Shown piece by piece: positions 1 to 11,300 of a DNA stretch of 64,000 nucleotides. Numbering within the stretch: the stretch's first letter is position 1; each line of letters starts with the position of its first letter. The notes below the pieces were generated by a model. It did not search any database. It was not told the DNA's origin and saw nothing but the letters and a program-made list of their open reading frames with translations. This DNA is from Morinoia aosen. Lineage: Eukaryota > Arthropoda > Malacostraca > Amphipoda > Talitridae. The position numbers and the translations under genes are program-made. Location: assembly GCA_030386875.1 (NCBI GenBank), contig CM059564.1:49000075-49064074 (forward strand), read 5' to 3'.

Positions 1-1289
1 CCTCGTTTCTGAAGAGTCATTGTTCTTTTGCATTATAACTTCAAGCGCATAACAGAGATGTGAGAATGTTGGTTTCACTTGCAATTTGTCGGCAAGAGCA
101 CACGTTTGTTGAAAATGCACGTACTGTGCCCCATGTTTCAAGAGAAATTGCTAAAAAAGCTTTAAAGGCTCTGATCAACTAATGAAGAAGGCCCAAAAGC
201 TCTCTGGACAGGTATAATGACACAAACTTATCAACTATGTACATGTATATGCAGGGCTAATAGAGCTGTCAGGCCTCGAGTTGTGAAACGATCTGCAGGA
301 AATGCGTATCCACCTTGTAATATAATTACTGTAGTGCGATATATACTTATCTTCGCAATGGGCATGTGCTTACCAGTAAGAGGAGAACGCACAAAGCGTA
401 TATAGATTTTTCGAATCCTTGCAGTTTATCATTCATCATAACAAGAGACGTAAATATACAATTTAAAGCAAGCGATCACGATCAGACTCCATTTTAGATA
501 ACGATTTAAAGGATTTATTTGCATCATGGAGTAGTAAAGTGGTTTATATTTATGAGTTTTAATTATTGTGGCAATACTTGTTACAATATTTATTGGATGA
601 CACCCATGTATATGTTTAACAGATAAAAATTTTTATGACAAACCTTTATCGAACTCACTATTAATGATTTTTTGTCAAATTTCTTCATTGGAAATAAACT
701 GTTTTCCACTCTTTTTCTCTCGGGATCATGCGTCTCAATAATTTGATTTTTAGTGCCAATGAAACATTTTATGAAAAATATGACGATATTGACTTTTGAG
801 CAGGCTGTAGGGTACTCAGTTTTCAGTCCCCGGAAGAAAACCTTCCTGCAAGCCGTGCACATTTCGTGACCAAAATCCCTAGGGATCTGTCGCGCGTCAT
901 TCTAATTCACGTTGTTCCTAACTGCGTCTCAAGCTATAGCAAAAGAAATTATTATCTAAAATTCAATGTGCTCGAAATGGTACAACAGAGAAATGCCAAA
1001 TTCGGGTGTTTTTACCGAGACACTCGCATTAACTGAACTAGACACTAGATACGCCATTTATTGATGATGGATATTGCTGCACTAAATATTGGGTTTAGTG
1101 CATTAAAGTGCTCTAAAAGTAACGTTTATATTTTGCCCTAAAACCAAAACTGGCATAAATTTACTGCACTCTCTGTCTTTCCTCAAACTGCGCTGATGAT
1201 TGAGCCATCAAAGCTGAAATTTTCAATAAATTATACATGTATACATTTTACCAGTAACACACTAACCAGTTCTTTAAAAATGGGCATTT

Positions 1290-1845
1290 GTTTAAAACAA
1301 GTCACTAATCGATTTTCGATTTTTTGTTGCTTCTCTGATAGATATGTCAAAATGAACTGCTTTTTCTATGCACTTTCCGTCGCAAATGGGTTTTTACCGA
1401 GTTATAGCAGTAATTTTATTTTCGTCTCCCGCAATTATTCTCCTCCTTCAAATAGCAAAAATCGTCGCGTTTTCTTTTAGGAAACAGGTCATAGAAAATA
1501 TGAGGGAGAGATTCTGATAGAATCTCTGTTCCGACGGCTCTAATGCGCAGGAATGGACGTTTGATTACGTTACGTTACGTTAGGTTAGGTTACGTTAGGT
1601 TAGGTTACGTTAGGTTACGTCAGGTTACGTTAGGTTACGTTAATTTAGGTTAGGTTTGGTTAGTTAGGTCGGGTTAAATTATATTAGTTAGGTTACGTTA
1701 CGTTACGTTAAGTTACTACTATAATTCGTTAAATACTTAATTTCGACGGAAAGTGCATAGAAGGATATTTTTTTATTTTGATGTCATTACCATTATAAAA
1801 GTAACAAAAATTTGAAAATCAATTAGATACCTGTACAAAAAAATC
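1290..1845. mobile_element. MITE-like element with ~100-bp terminal inverted repeats and a telomere-like core
   Basis: The matching right arm (near 6,090-6,110) lacks this segment, so it is an insertion. Its ends, about 1,290-1,387 and 1,741-1,845, are inverted copies of each other. The clearest shared stretch is CTATGCACTTTCCGTCG at 1,367-1,385, with its complement at 1,743-1,762. No transposase is present. The centre is a TTAGG/TTACG array. The exact ends and target duplication are uncertain. Confidence 0.6.
1563..1720 (+). repeat. Interstitial telomere-like TTAGG/TTACG pentamer array
   Basis: About 30 degenerate pentamers of GTTAG/GTTAC type are seen. TTAGG is the ancestral arthropod telomere repeat, but this array is short, degenerate, mixed with TTACG, and enclosed by MITE-like inverted repeats. 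It is therefore an internal satellite rather than a chromosome end. Confidence 0.75.
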
Positions 1846-2196
1846 ATCAAAATGTGTAGCTATGTTACATTAGCAATTGATTAGAGTTATCCTATGCTGT
1901 ATGTCGAAACGATAGTAAGTGTATCTGCACTATTGCTGTGCGTCACCTCACCGCAAACGTTCTCAACCAACTAAACAGTGAGCATTTGTGTTGTTGCTGG
2001 GCACTGCAGCTCCCGCCAGCGGCCTACCACCACCACCACCCGACTGAAGTAACCCGAGTCCTTACGGGAGACAGTAGTGGTCCTTATGCAGCGGCACTCG
2101 TTGTCGGCTGCAGAGGATACAGTTCCTTCTGCGCAGGTAATACCTACCTTCAAAATACAGGCAGGACATTTGAATAGAGGTTTGAAAAATGGAGAT

Positions 2197-4207
2197 TTAA
2201 ACAATTTTAAACAATTTAAACAATTTATTTACCACAGGTGATACAGAGGTAGAATGTTTCTGTCTAGTACAATGGTCAAACTAGCGTATAGCTACCTGTG
2301 GGCCCGAACAAGTTCAGAGACTTCTAGGGCATCCTACCATCACGTTATTCTAAGGTCTACAATAATGTTTAACCTAATTCACTTAACCTAGTTTCGCGTT
2401 GGACTGATCATTGAGATAATTAACTCGATATTTTATGCTGTAATTTACAGTATACATTAGGTCAAATCGGCGATATTTAGCAGTATGTTCGATAAAACGA
2501 TTTAAGAGCAGACTGAAGATCGGTTATGTTACCCATGGCAAGTTACATTATTAGGACCAGACATGTAGGAGGCAAGATTTGACATGGTGATCTTACACGA
2601 CTAGTATTCTGATAGGAAGTGAGACTCAAGATGTCTTTTGAATACTTTGTACGAATTACTTTCACGGATCTCCGCAGGTATTGAGTTCCAAGTTTTAGTT
2701 CCAACGAAGAGGATACTGTGTTGCGACAGGGCCTTTGAATAATAGGGAAGCATGAATTTACTTCTATTTCGGGTTAAATGGTCGTGATGACCAGTTTGCG
2801 CAATTAATAATTGTTTTAGGCTATTGTCGACATCATTTCTTAATGTTTTGTAAATGAAATTACAAATGGAGATTTTGTAGAGATCCGAAAGTTTAAGTAT
2901 TTGTAAATTTTTGAATGAATCATTTGCGTGAGCATTATATTCTTGGTTCTTTACCGCTCTGATAGCTCTTTCCTGCAGAGTAAAAATTGTGTTGGTTTTA
3001 TTTTTATCAGTTCCGTGCCATGCTTCTATTCCGTATTGCAAGTATGGAGAAACGAGCGTTCGGTAGAGCATATGTGAAACTGTTTCAGACAGAAAATTTT
3101 TAACTTTATTTAGAATTCGATGGATTGTGATAATTTAGAACTAATATGAGTGATGTGCTCTTTCAATGTCAGATGTTTATCTATTATGATTCCCAGAAAC
3201 TTACATGAGTTGGTTTCTTCGATTTCACCTTCGCCAATTTTAATGCGTGGGAGAGATACATTTTTCTTGTATGAGAATGTAACATAATTTGTTTTATAGA
3301 TATTAAGGCTTATTTTATTAGCTTTGAGCCACAATGAAACCTTATGAAGTTCATTATTTATATTCTCCACAATCCTAGCGGGATTTTGGTTCGGAAGGAC
3401 TGCAGAAAGCGTAGTGTCATCGGCAAAAAGTATGAATTTGAAGAATGATATAGATTTTATAATATCATTGGTAAAAATCAGAAACAGGAAAGGCCCATGA
3501 ACAGATCCTTGTGGAACTCCATGGCTAATTGTCTGTGGGTCTGATTTTGCGTCGTCAATGACAAATTATTGCTTCCGATTTGTTAGGTATGATTTGAACC
3601 AATCATGGGCAATGCCTCGAATGCCATAACAGTTTAGTTTCGAGAGTAGTATTTTATGGTCCACATAATCGAATGCTTTTCGAAAGTCAAGAAATACAGA
3701 GAAGACAGGCTTTCCTTCATCTATATTAGAATAGAGGAATTGTAAATGATTTAATATAGCCTGTGTTGTTGATTTTTTAGAGCGAAAGCCGAATTGTTTA
3801 TCGTAAAGAAATGATTTTTGTTCAAAATAAGAGTACACTTTTTTACACACAATTTTTTCGAATACTTTGCTAATAATTGGTAGTACGGAGATAGGTCGAT
3901 AATTGTTTACACAGGTTTTTTCACCATTTCTAAAGATAGGGGTTACTCTAGCAACTTTAAGGGAGTTCGGGAAAGTGCCTAGGAAGAGAGACTGGTTAAT
4001 AAGATTGGATATCAGCAGGGCTACAATATCAGCAATAATTTTAAGTACTTTTGCCGGAAACGTTTGTAACCCACCCCATTAATTTTTCAGGTTGTTTATG
4101 CACGCAATTACATCGGAAGAGTTGGTAGGCATAAAGAAAAAGAAGTTATGTTCTCGAATATGATCCATGTATTCTAGGTGATCAGCAGGTTCACTTGGAA
4201 TACAGAT
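2197..4207 (-). mobile_element. 5'-truncated non-LTR retrotransposon (jockey/CR1-like)
   Basis: The insertion is defined by comparison with the uninterrupted right arm. The flanking sequence is continuous once 2,197-4,207 is removed, leaving a short target duplication AGAT (2,193-2,196 and 4,204-4,207). Read on the minus strand, the element starts just upstream of the reverse transcriptase domain, so the endonuclease is missing. It ends in a short tandem tail of the TTGTTTAAA type at 2,197-2,222. Truncation at the 5' end with a simple-repeat 3' tail is typical of target-primed reverse transcription. Because it sits in only one arm, it arrived after the inverted duplication. Confidence 0.85.
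2601..4125 (-). pseudogene. Reverse transcriptase remnant of the non-LTR element
   Basis: The minus-strand reading runs through recognisable RT blocks: an N-terminal PTNSSDV segment near 4,100, NNYRPISVLP near 3,890, a DFRKAFDYVDH block near 3,680, the PQGS motif near 3,510, and the catalytic FADD at 3,416-3,427 (usual form YADD or FADD). The C-terminal thumb-like block LYRTLVSPYLQYG follows near 3,050. The frame is broken by an in-frame stop near 4,079, another near 3,566, and a frameshift near 3,110, so no enzyme can be made. The motif set fits the jockey/CR1 group; the exact clade is not resolved. Confidence 0.9.
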
Positions 4208-4490
4208 GATGGTCATTTGAGAATACCGCTGCAGCCGAGTGTTCTGTACCCATGTTCTAGATTGGTAAAAAATCAATGGATCTCCTCATTAGCAATCATG
4301 TTCATATCTTTGATCTAATGCATCTTTAATTTGGTGCTGTGTTGTTCTGTTCATTCGTTCACTGATTCTCAGTGTTTCTAGCGGTCTTATACAAATAAAA
4401 TACTCCGTGATTTGTTTCTTTCACTATTTTAGATCGCAAAAAAAACCTTCAACGCTACATGAACCGGACAACAAGCCATACCAGTGCGAC

Positions 4491-5459
4491 CAGTTCTTGA
4501 GTAAGATGTGAGCGCGTTTCGTTTCATCGACGAAGCAAGAGTTCAGGATGTGAGGCCCCAAGCTTTAAGTAGGGCGTTCTTTTGTTGAAATAAAATAGGT
4601 TTTGGTTTTATTACGGGTTATCGTTTTCCCGTTCACTGTTTTCCTGTTTTTCAGCATCTCCTCTGAGTTTCTTCTCCTACTTTTATTTTGTTTCTCAACC
4701 GTTTCTCTCAACTCACTGTTTCGCTGCGCAATGGATCGTGTGTGGGAACTCCCCTAGTGCACAGATTCCCCGTTCCCTTAGCTTCATACTTAAATGGTGC
4801 CTTCTTATTTTTTTCTTTTGAACACCTTTGTTGGGGTGAGTTAAACTCAAACTAACTTATCTAAGCAAGAGCTCATCTCTTGCGTTGCCATAGAAATCTC
4901 GAAGCTTGTTTGGCTTGCAATGTTAGTACTGCTGACAGTTGGGTTTTTAGTATTTCTTGCGTCTTACTCATGATGATCCACATGTTTGCAGGGAATAAAC
5001 CATTCTAATCTTTCCAAATTGGACTCAAGATGCGACTCAACAAAGGTCATGAAAGAGTATAAAAGGTGCCAGCGTTGACGCAAGTGGCAGAGGCGTTCAT
5101 ATGTCGCATGTAAACGAAGAACTCAGAGTATGCGAGACGCATCATTATAAATCAGACAAACACAGAGTCACGAAGAATAGAGAATCACTCTGTAAGTGTG
5201 TTCAACAGTAATCCTTACCATACAAATTATTGCAGACTTACTTAGTACAAACTAATTTTTAAAGTTTCCGACTTTCGAAGAGAAGCTTGTTTCCTCTTAT
5301 TACCGCTAGTGTTCCAGATATATAGGGGGATTTTCAAAATTGGGTCCTAAAAGAATTTTCAATGACTCCCAAAATAACGGACGGATTAAAAAAAACAGTG
5401 GTGTAATTCCCAGAAATACTAGTTTTGTCTCGGCTACTTTTTGAGTGCAATATTCTTCA
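4491..5459. other. Unpaired centre of the inverted duplication
   Basis: This roughly 1-kb spacer separates the two arms and has no inverted partner. No long open frame or known element is visible. A TATA-like promoter motif lies inside it (5,058-5,066). It would be the loop if the arms paired. Confidence 0.55.
5058..5066 (+). promoter_or_regulatory. TATA-box-like motif in the spacer
   Basis: TATAAAAGG is a strong match to the metazoan TATA consensus and is followed by about 100 bases of moderate GC. No gene is seen downstream on this strand within reach, so this could be a promoter relic of a mobile element or chance. Confidence 0.25.
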
Positions 5460-7375
5460 TGTGCTACTTATGGCTTGTTGTCCGGTTCATGTATATTTCA
5501 ACGTTTTTTTAACGATTTAAAATAGCGAAAACACCAAATTGCGGAGCATTTTATTTGTATACAACCGCTACAAACACTGAGCATCACGAGGACAGCAGAA
5601 AATACACGTACGAATGAATGAAGATATGAGCTAAATAACGAAGCATAAATTGAATAATGAAAGATGCATTTGATTAAAGATATGAATGAATGTGATAGCT
5701 TATGAGGTTATCACATGGGCTTTCAACCAAGCTAGAACACGAGTAGAGAACACTCAGCTGCAGCGGTATTCCCGCATGTCCGTCATCTCCATTTGTCGAA
5801 CCTCTATTTAAATATTCTGCCTTTATTTTGAAGGTAGGTATTACCAGTGCAGCAGCAACCGCATCCGCTGCAGCCGATAATGTGTGCCGCTGCCCAAGGA
5901 CTCGAGTAGTAAAGCGCTATACAGACCCACCGCGACCCTGGCCATAGTCTGCCATGACCCTGGCTTGGCAGGCCCAGGAACACAAATCCTTAGTTGCTTG
6001 AGAACGTTTACGGTGTAAGGTGACGCTCAGCATCAGTGCTACCATCGCTCCGACATGCAGCATAGAGTAACTGTGATCAAATGCTAATATAACATAGCCA
6101 CATGGTTTAAAGAACTTATCAGTGCGCAAGTGGCATAATGTAAACACGTATAACTTATTGAGAATATTCAGCTCCGATGTCACTATCTCGTGTAGCGCAG
6201 TTCGGGGAAGGCAGGAGTGCGGTGTATTTGTGCCAGCTTTGATTTCGAGGAAAATAGAAGCGCTACTACATGCATGGTAGTGCAGTAATATCCATCTCCG
6301 CTTAACTGCGTACCTAGTAATCATCTAGTTCAGCTTAATGCGAGTGTCTCGGTAAAAATGATCGAATTTGGCATCTCTCTTTTGTATTATTTCGAGCTCA
6401 TTGAATGTAATATAATAATTTCTTCAAGATCGATGTATTGCAATAACCTGAGACGCAGTTAGGGACAACGTGTCCTAGAATGACACACGAGAGGTCCCTA
6501 GGGATTTTGGGATCTAAATGTGGACGGCTTGCAGGAAGGTTTTCTTCCTGGGACTGAACATTGAATACCCTGTAGCCTGCTGAAAAGTCTTATCAGATTT
6601 TTGATAAAAATATTTCATTCGTACTAAAAACCAAATTATTGTGACTCATGAGCCTGAGAGGGGAGATGTAAAAACTGATTTAGTTTCCATATGGAATGTT
6701 AATACAAAAACCATTGAAAGTGGGTTTGATATTGAGTAAATAAATACGAAGGAATGAAGATCCTTAATTGGTAAACATACATGGGTGTCATCCAATGAAT
6801 ACGCGTATTCTAAAATTTTCTGTCACAAAAATTAAAACCTATAAAGTTTGAACCAATTCACTATTCGGTGATACAAATAAATACTTCGAATCGTTATCTA
6901 AAACTTATCTTATCGCTTGCAGTGTCTTATCGCTTGTTTTACTTACGTCACTTGTTCTCATAGATTATAAACTGCAGCGGTTCCAAAAATCTAGATACGC
7001 TTTGTAAAGTTTTTCTCTCATTTGTAAGCGCATGCTCATTGTGGAGATACCTGCATAACGTATTAAACGGGGAATACTCGTTTCCTGTTGATTGTTTCAC
7101 AAATCGAGGTGTGACAACTCAATACCACTTGCATGTTTATAATCGATAAGTCTATATAACTAAACGTGTTAAGAAAGCTTTTGGGACACACGTCATAAGT
7201 TGGTCCGAGCATTGAAGCTTTTTTAGCAATCTCTCTTGAAACATGAAACTCCAAAGCATGTATTTTCAATCTTTGCATTCTCAAGCCGAAAAATGCAGGT
7301 GAAACTAACGTTCTTGCATCTCTGTTGTGCACTTGAAGTTACTGTACAAAGAAGAATGACTCTTCAGAAAAGGAG
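5460..7375 (-). repeat. Right arm of the large inverted duplication
   Basis: Reverse complement of the left arm without its two insertions, giving an ancestral-like reference for the sites. Good anchors are the block around 5,473-5,510 (pairs with 4,430-4,475), 5,800-6,030 (pairs with 1,935-2,185), 6,310-6,370 (pairs with 1,000-1,060), and 7,200-7,375 (pairs with 1-180). The 135-codon open frame at 5,917-6,324 on the minus strand is not conserved in the left arm and is not called. Confidence 0.8.
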
Positions 7376-7434
7376 GAGTTCTTCTCCAGAGATTAATGGA
7401 AGGAAGATGATAGAAGAAATTCCACGTATTCATA

Positions 7435-7620
7435 CTGCCTTTAGCGGCCACACGAGGTCACGTCTTCTGGTCGGGACCGGTTTTGTGAGAGCGCCTAGTC
7501 CAGTCTTATTCAATAATTTTTGCTAGAAAGCACCTTCGGTTAAGCGCATTGATTGAGAGAGCCGCAGCTACTGCAAGTTAATATATGTTATATAAATTGT
7601 ATATTTATTTATTACTATAT
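7435..7620 (+). repeat. Dispersed direct repeat, copy 1
   Basis: About 185 bp, from a CCTTTAGCGGCC block to an AT-rich end, repeated in the same orientation at 9,037-9,223 at roughly 85-90% identity by eye. The two copies flank the first coding exon of the protease gene. The family is unclassified. Confidence 0.7.
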
Positions 7621-8319
7621 TTTTCAAGAGCCGCGCAATGAATACCACTGGGCTAGTCTATTTGAAGTTGATTCTGCATTCTGGCATGCGCGCCAGAGTG
7701 CACACATGCGTCGATACATTGGGATTAAATTCTGAAGGGAACTGGAAAAAGAAAGATAAACTGGTGTGTAGTCGATGGTACAGTTTATATTGGTTCTTAT
7801 TTGTATCAGATAACTTAGATTACGAAGAAGACGATTAATTAATAAAATATGAAAGACTATTAAAATGGAAAACTTGAGTTGTTTATGGTTTAAATGAATG
7901 GGAAAACGAAGGATGAACGTTTGTCAAAATAATTAATCTGGATTTCCACCCTCTAATTAAGGTATCATTCACTGCCCTACGAGTGTGTCTAGAATTGTAC
8001 ATTTTTGCTTTGTTTAAGTCTGTGTGAACTGTAGTTTATATTTATGTCCCAATGTATTGTTACAGCTCTTCATTTTTTATTTCAGGTGCCTAATTTACGC
8101 AAAAAACTATACCGCAAACTTATTAGAAATTTCAACTATTTTTTTTAATATTCTAAACCTAGCACCTAAAAGCTCAGTGTCCATTTAGACACGCCTCAAC
8201 TTTTTGAAGCAATGAACATTATGTAAGCACAACACGCGAAACAGAAACATTCTGCGCGAATCTTCCTAACCTAAGACTTTATAACTGCATGTTAGCTATC
8301 TAGAGCGGCAGCTGCAGAC

Positions 8320-11300
8320 ATGCATTCCCTTCGACTGCTGGTGACGGTGTGGGCAACCACCTGCGCCTTGTGGGGCCCTTCCTCTGTGCGTTGCGCTGGT
8401 GAGTTGTACGGAGGTTCATTTATTCTCTTCTTAGAACAGGCACGAATTTTTGCCTGCAATTCGTAGCATAATCATAAACCTATTTATTTCTTTAGGGTTT
8501 GGGTTTCTGCCGGCAATTGGAAGCATAACCATAGAGCTGTTTTTTTTATTCAGGATACGGAATAACCATGAAGCCATTTATTTCCTTGGTCACAGGTTTC
8601 TAACTACTATTGATAAGGTGACCAAGGAGCTATTTTTTACATAGGGCACGGGTTTTTGCTAGGAAGTGGTAGCATGACCGCAAAGCCATTTTATTTATTC
8701 AAGGCTTAGCATCCGTTTTCGCTACATGAAAGGATTCTCACGAGAAACTCGAGTGATGTTTTAGGCTAAGAATATCTCAATTGCGGAAAATCTTAAGTAG
8801 TGACAACTTTCAAGTACTGGTCATTTCAGAAAAAAGTGGAAATATGAATTTTGTAACGCTTTTCAGTGACGAAAACTCAATCTTCTTGTGTTTAATAAAT
8901 ACAGCGTCAGTCTGCCTGATTGCTGAGGAATTAGCATGAGTTAAGCAGGCTGGGTGGAGTGGTGGGTTATAATTTGCGCTGATGATAACCTTCAAGCTTC
9001 AGAAATTAAAATTTAAATAATGCCTTTAGCGGCCTTCATACTGCCTTTAGCGGGCCATACGCGGTCACGTCTTCTGATCGGGACCGATTTTGTGAGAGCA
9101 CCTAGTCCAGTCTAATTCAATAATTTTTGCAAGAAAGCACCTTTGGTTAAACGCATTGAGAGAGCCGCAGCTAGTGAAAGTTAACGTATGTTATATAAAT
9201 TATATATTAATTTATTACTATAAGTTGACAGAATATTCTCAAATAAAGTTGACAGAATAATATTTGATTTTTTCCAGATTTTCAAAAATAGATTCATACC
9301 AATTAAGCACGAGTTCGAAGTTTAAACTCGCCTTCATTCATATACTCGATGATAGCAAGAACGGATGACCGGGAGCTACCTGAATCGTGGAAGAGAATAA
9401 TTTGGATATGAACATTCGCGCCAGCCATCAAAATCAGGAGATTATGGTCGCTGTTCAATGCTCCCTGTACACAGTAAAGACAATCCGGCATGAACTAGAG
9501 AATTTCAGTGAAGACTTCAAGGTTACGAGGAGACTAAATTTCCCCAAACTCTAATGGTTTTTTATGCGTATCCTCAGAGGGTGATGTGATGCGTCCAAAT
9601 CCCAATATTTGGCCTCCAAACTCTCCTGATCTTTACCCGATGGATTATTATGCATGAGGCGCTGTCGAGAAAGATACCAATCGCCGTGCCAGTACTACAA
9701 GAGATCAGTTAATCGTTAGAATTAAAGCGGCTATTTATTTGAACAGTAAACGTGGCCTTACAGTGAGCGTTGCCTTACAGTGAGCGTTGCCTTACAGTGA
9801 GCGTTGCCTTACAGTGAACGTTGCCGTACAGTGAGCGTTGCCTTACAGTGAGCGTTGCCTTACAGTGAGCGTTGCCTTACAGTGAGCGTTGCCTTACAGT
9901 GAGCGTTGCCTTACAGTGAGCGTTGCCTTACAGTGAGTGTTGCCTTACAGTGAGCGTTGCCTTACAGTGAGCGTTGCCTTACAGTGAGCGTTGCCTTACA
10001 GTGAGCGTTGCCTTACAGTGAGCGTAGTGCCGGGCCGGGTGGGAGAGCCGTGCCAATTTCCTGACGGAGTGGCGGGCCGCTGCGAGGAGCTGGGCGAGTG
10101 CCTCAGCTCGGGGGGCGTGGCCAGGCGCAACGGGAGTGTTGCCCTCTGCAGGTCCTCGTCCGCCCTTGCCGTCCACGTCTGCTGCAGGAGGCCCCACCTC
10201 ATCGCCCGAGCGAGTCAGTGGGGGGAGTGACCGCTGGTGATAACTGTGTTTGATCGGGGTGAAATTATGTGAGATTGCTGATGTCTCATGCTTTGTTGTG
10301 TTGTATTTCTTGTAGTTGTTGTCATTTATTGTTGTTGGTGTCATTTGTTGCTGCTGTCACTAGTTATTGTTGCTCTTATTATTCATTTTCGTCATTATGT
10401 GTTGCTGGTTTTATTATTTGTTAATTTTTCATTGTTTTTCACTGTTTAGGTTTACTGGAAAACGTACCCGTGTTCACGTATCAATTTAGGCTACACAGAG
10501 TTCATTTCCGTCAAAAATTATTTTATTTTCGCTTGATTCGGTAAAGGATTGTTGCGACGGATACGATTTTAATGTCGAAATATTTCTCTTTGCTTTCTGC
10601 GACTTTTGAATGAACCACGAAACAGCTCCGTGTTGCGAAAACTTTATTTGTTAAGTAAATTTCATTATGGTTGTTCCAAAACATAAGTATTCTCTTTTTT
10701 TTTAATTTCTCCCATGGTCCCAGTCATTCTCGTTGCGTGGATTGCTTCATTTCCGCTGGATTTATCTGTGAAAGCCTCAATTTCCAACAAAAACAAACCT
10801 CACTCTGAAGTATTTAACTTTTGCATCATAAAACAACAGGAACGAGCAGATCTTGCGCCATGCTCACATTATTTGATCGTCCGATGTATGTACAGAGGAA
10901 TCTTATAAACTTGAGCAAATATTTTATAAATGCATTCCATCAGCAATGCTCCTCTCGTAAAAATATTCTCCCTCGAGTAAAATCACCAATATTTTTGAAT
11001 ACTCGATTGAAAAATGTTAGTGGAGGTGTAAGAGATGTGGATCAAACTTTAGGTTACTCTATTCTCAAGCGTAAATCTAGGGGACATTTTGTGAGTTTGT
11101 GCCTTTGTCACACGTACGTGCATGGACCTGGTGGACATTTATGCATTTTCACGCAGTGTGCAACGTGTGGTCGGACTACTGGAGCTCTGCATCCAGCGCC
11201 CAAAACAGCACCTGCATCACGGAGAAGCCCCTCATTTTCGGGGGCGTGGAGGCGGTGCTGGGGGAGTTCCCCAATATGGTCCGTACTCGGGGGTGTGATG

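Larger units (their letters stand above)
1..4490 (+). repeat. Left arm of a large inverted duplication
   Basis: This stretch, minus two later insertions, is the reverse complement of 5,460-7,375. Matches run through the whole arm: the start of the window pairs with about 7,375, about 1,000-1,290 pairs with 6,060-6,370, 1,935-2,196 pairs with 5,790-6,030, and 4,204-4,490 pairs with 5,460-5,800. The arms are diverged by substitutions and indels, so the duplication is not recent. The arm may extend past the left edge of the window. The insertions seen only in this arm are a MITE (about 1,290-1,845) and a non-LTR element (2,197-4,207). No convincing protein-coding gene is seen in it. Confidence 0.8.

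Noticed and set aside
1563-1720. True telomere or chromosome end
   Set aside because: The array is short and degenerate, flanked on both sides by ordinary sequence and enclosed in a MITE.
5917-6324. 135-codon minus-strand frame
   Set aside because: The inverted partner arm does not keep it open, and no domain is visible.
9754-10025. CRISPR array
   Set aside because: Units are contiguous 17-mers without spacers, in a eukaryotic intron.
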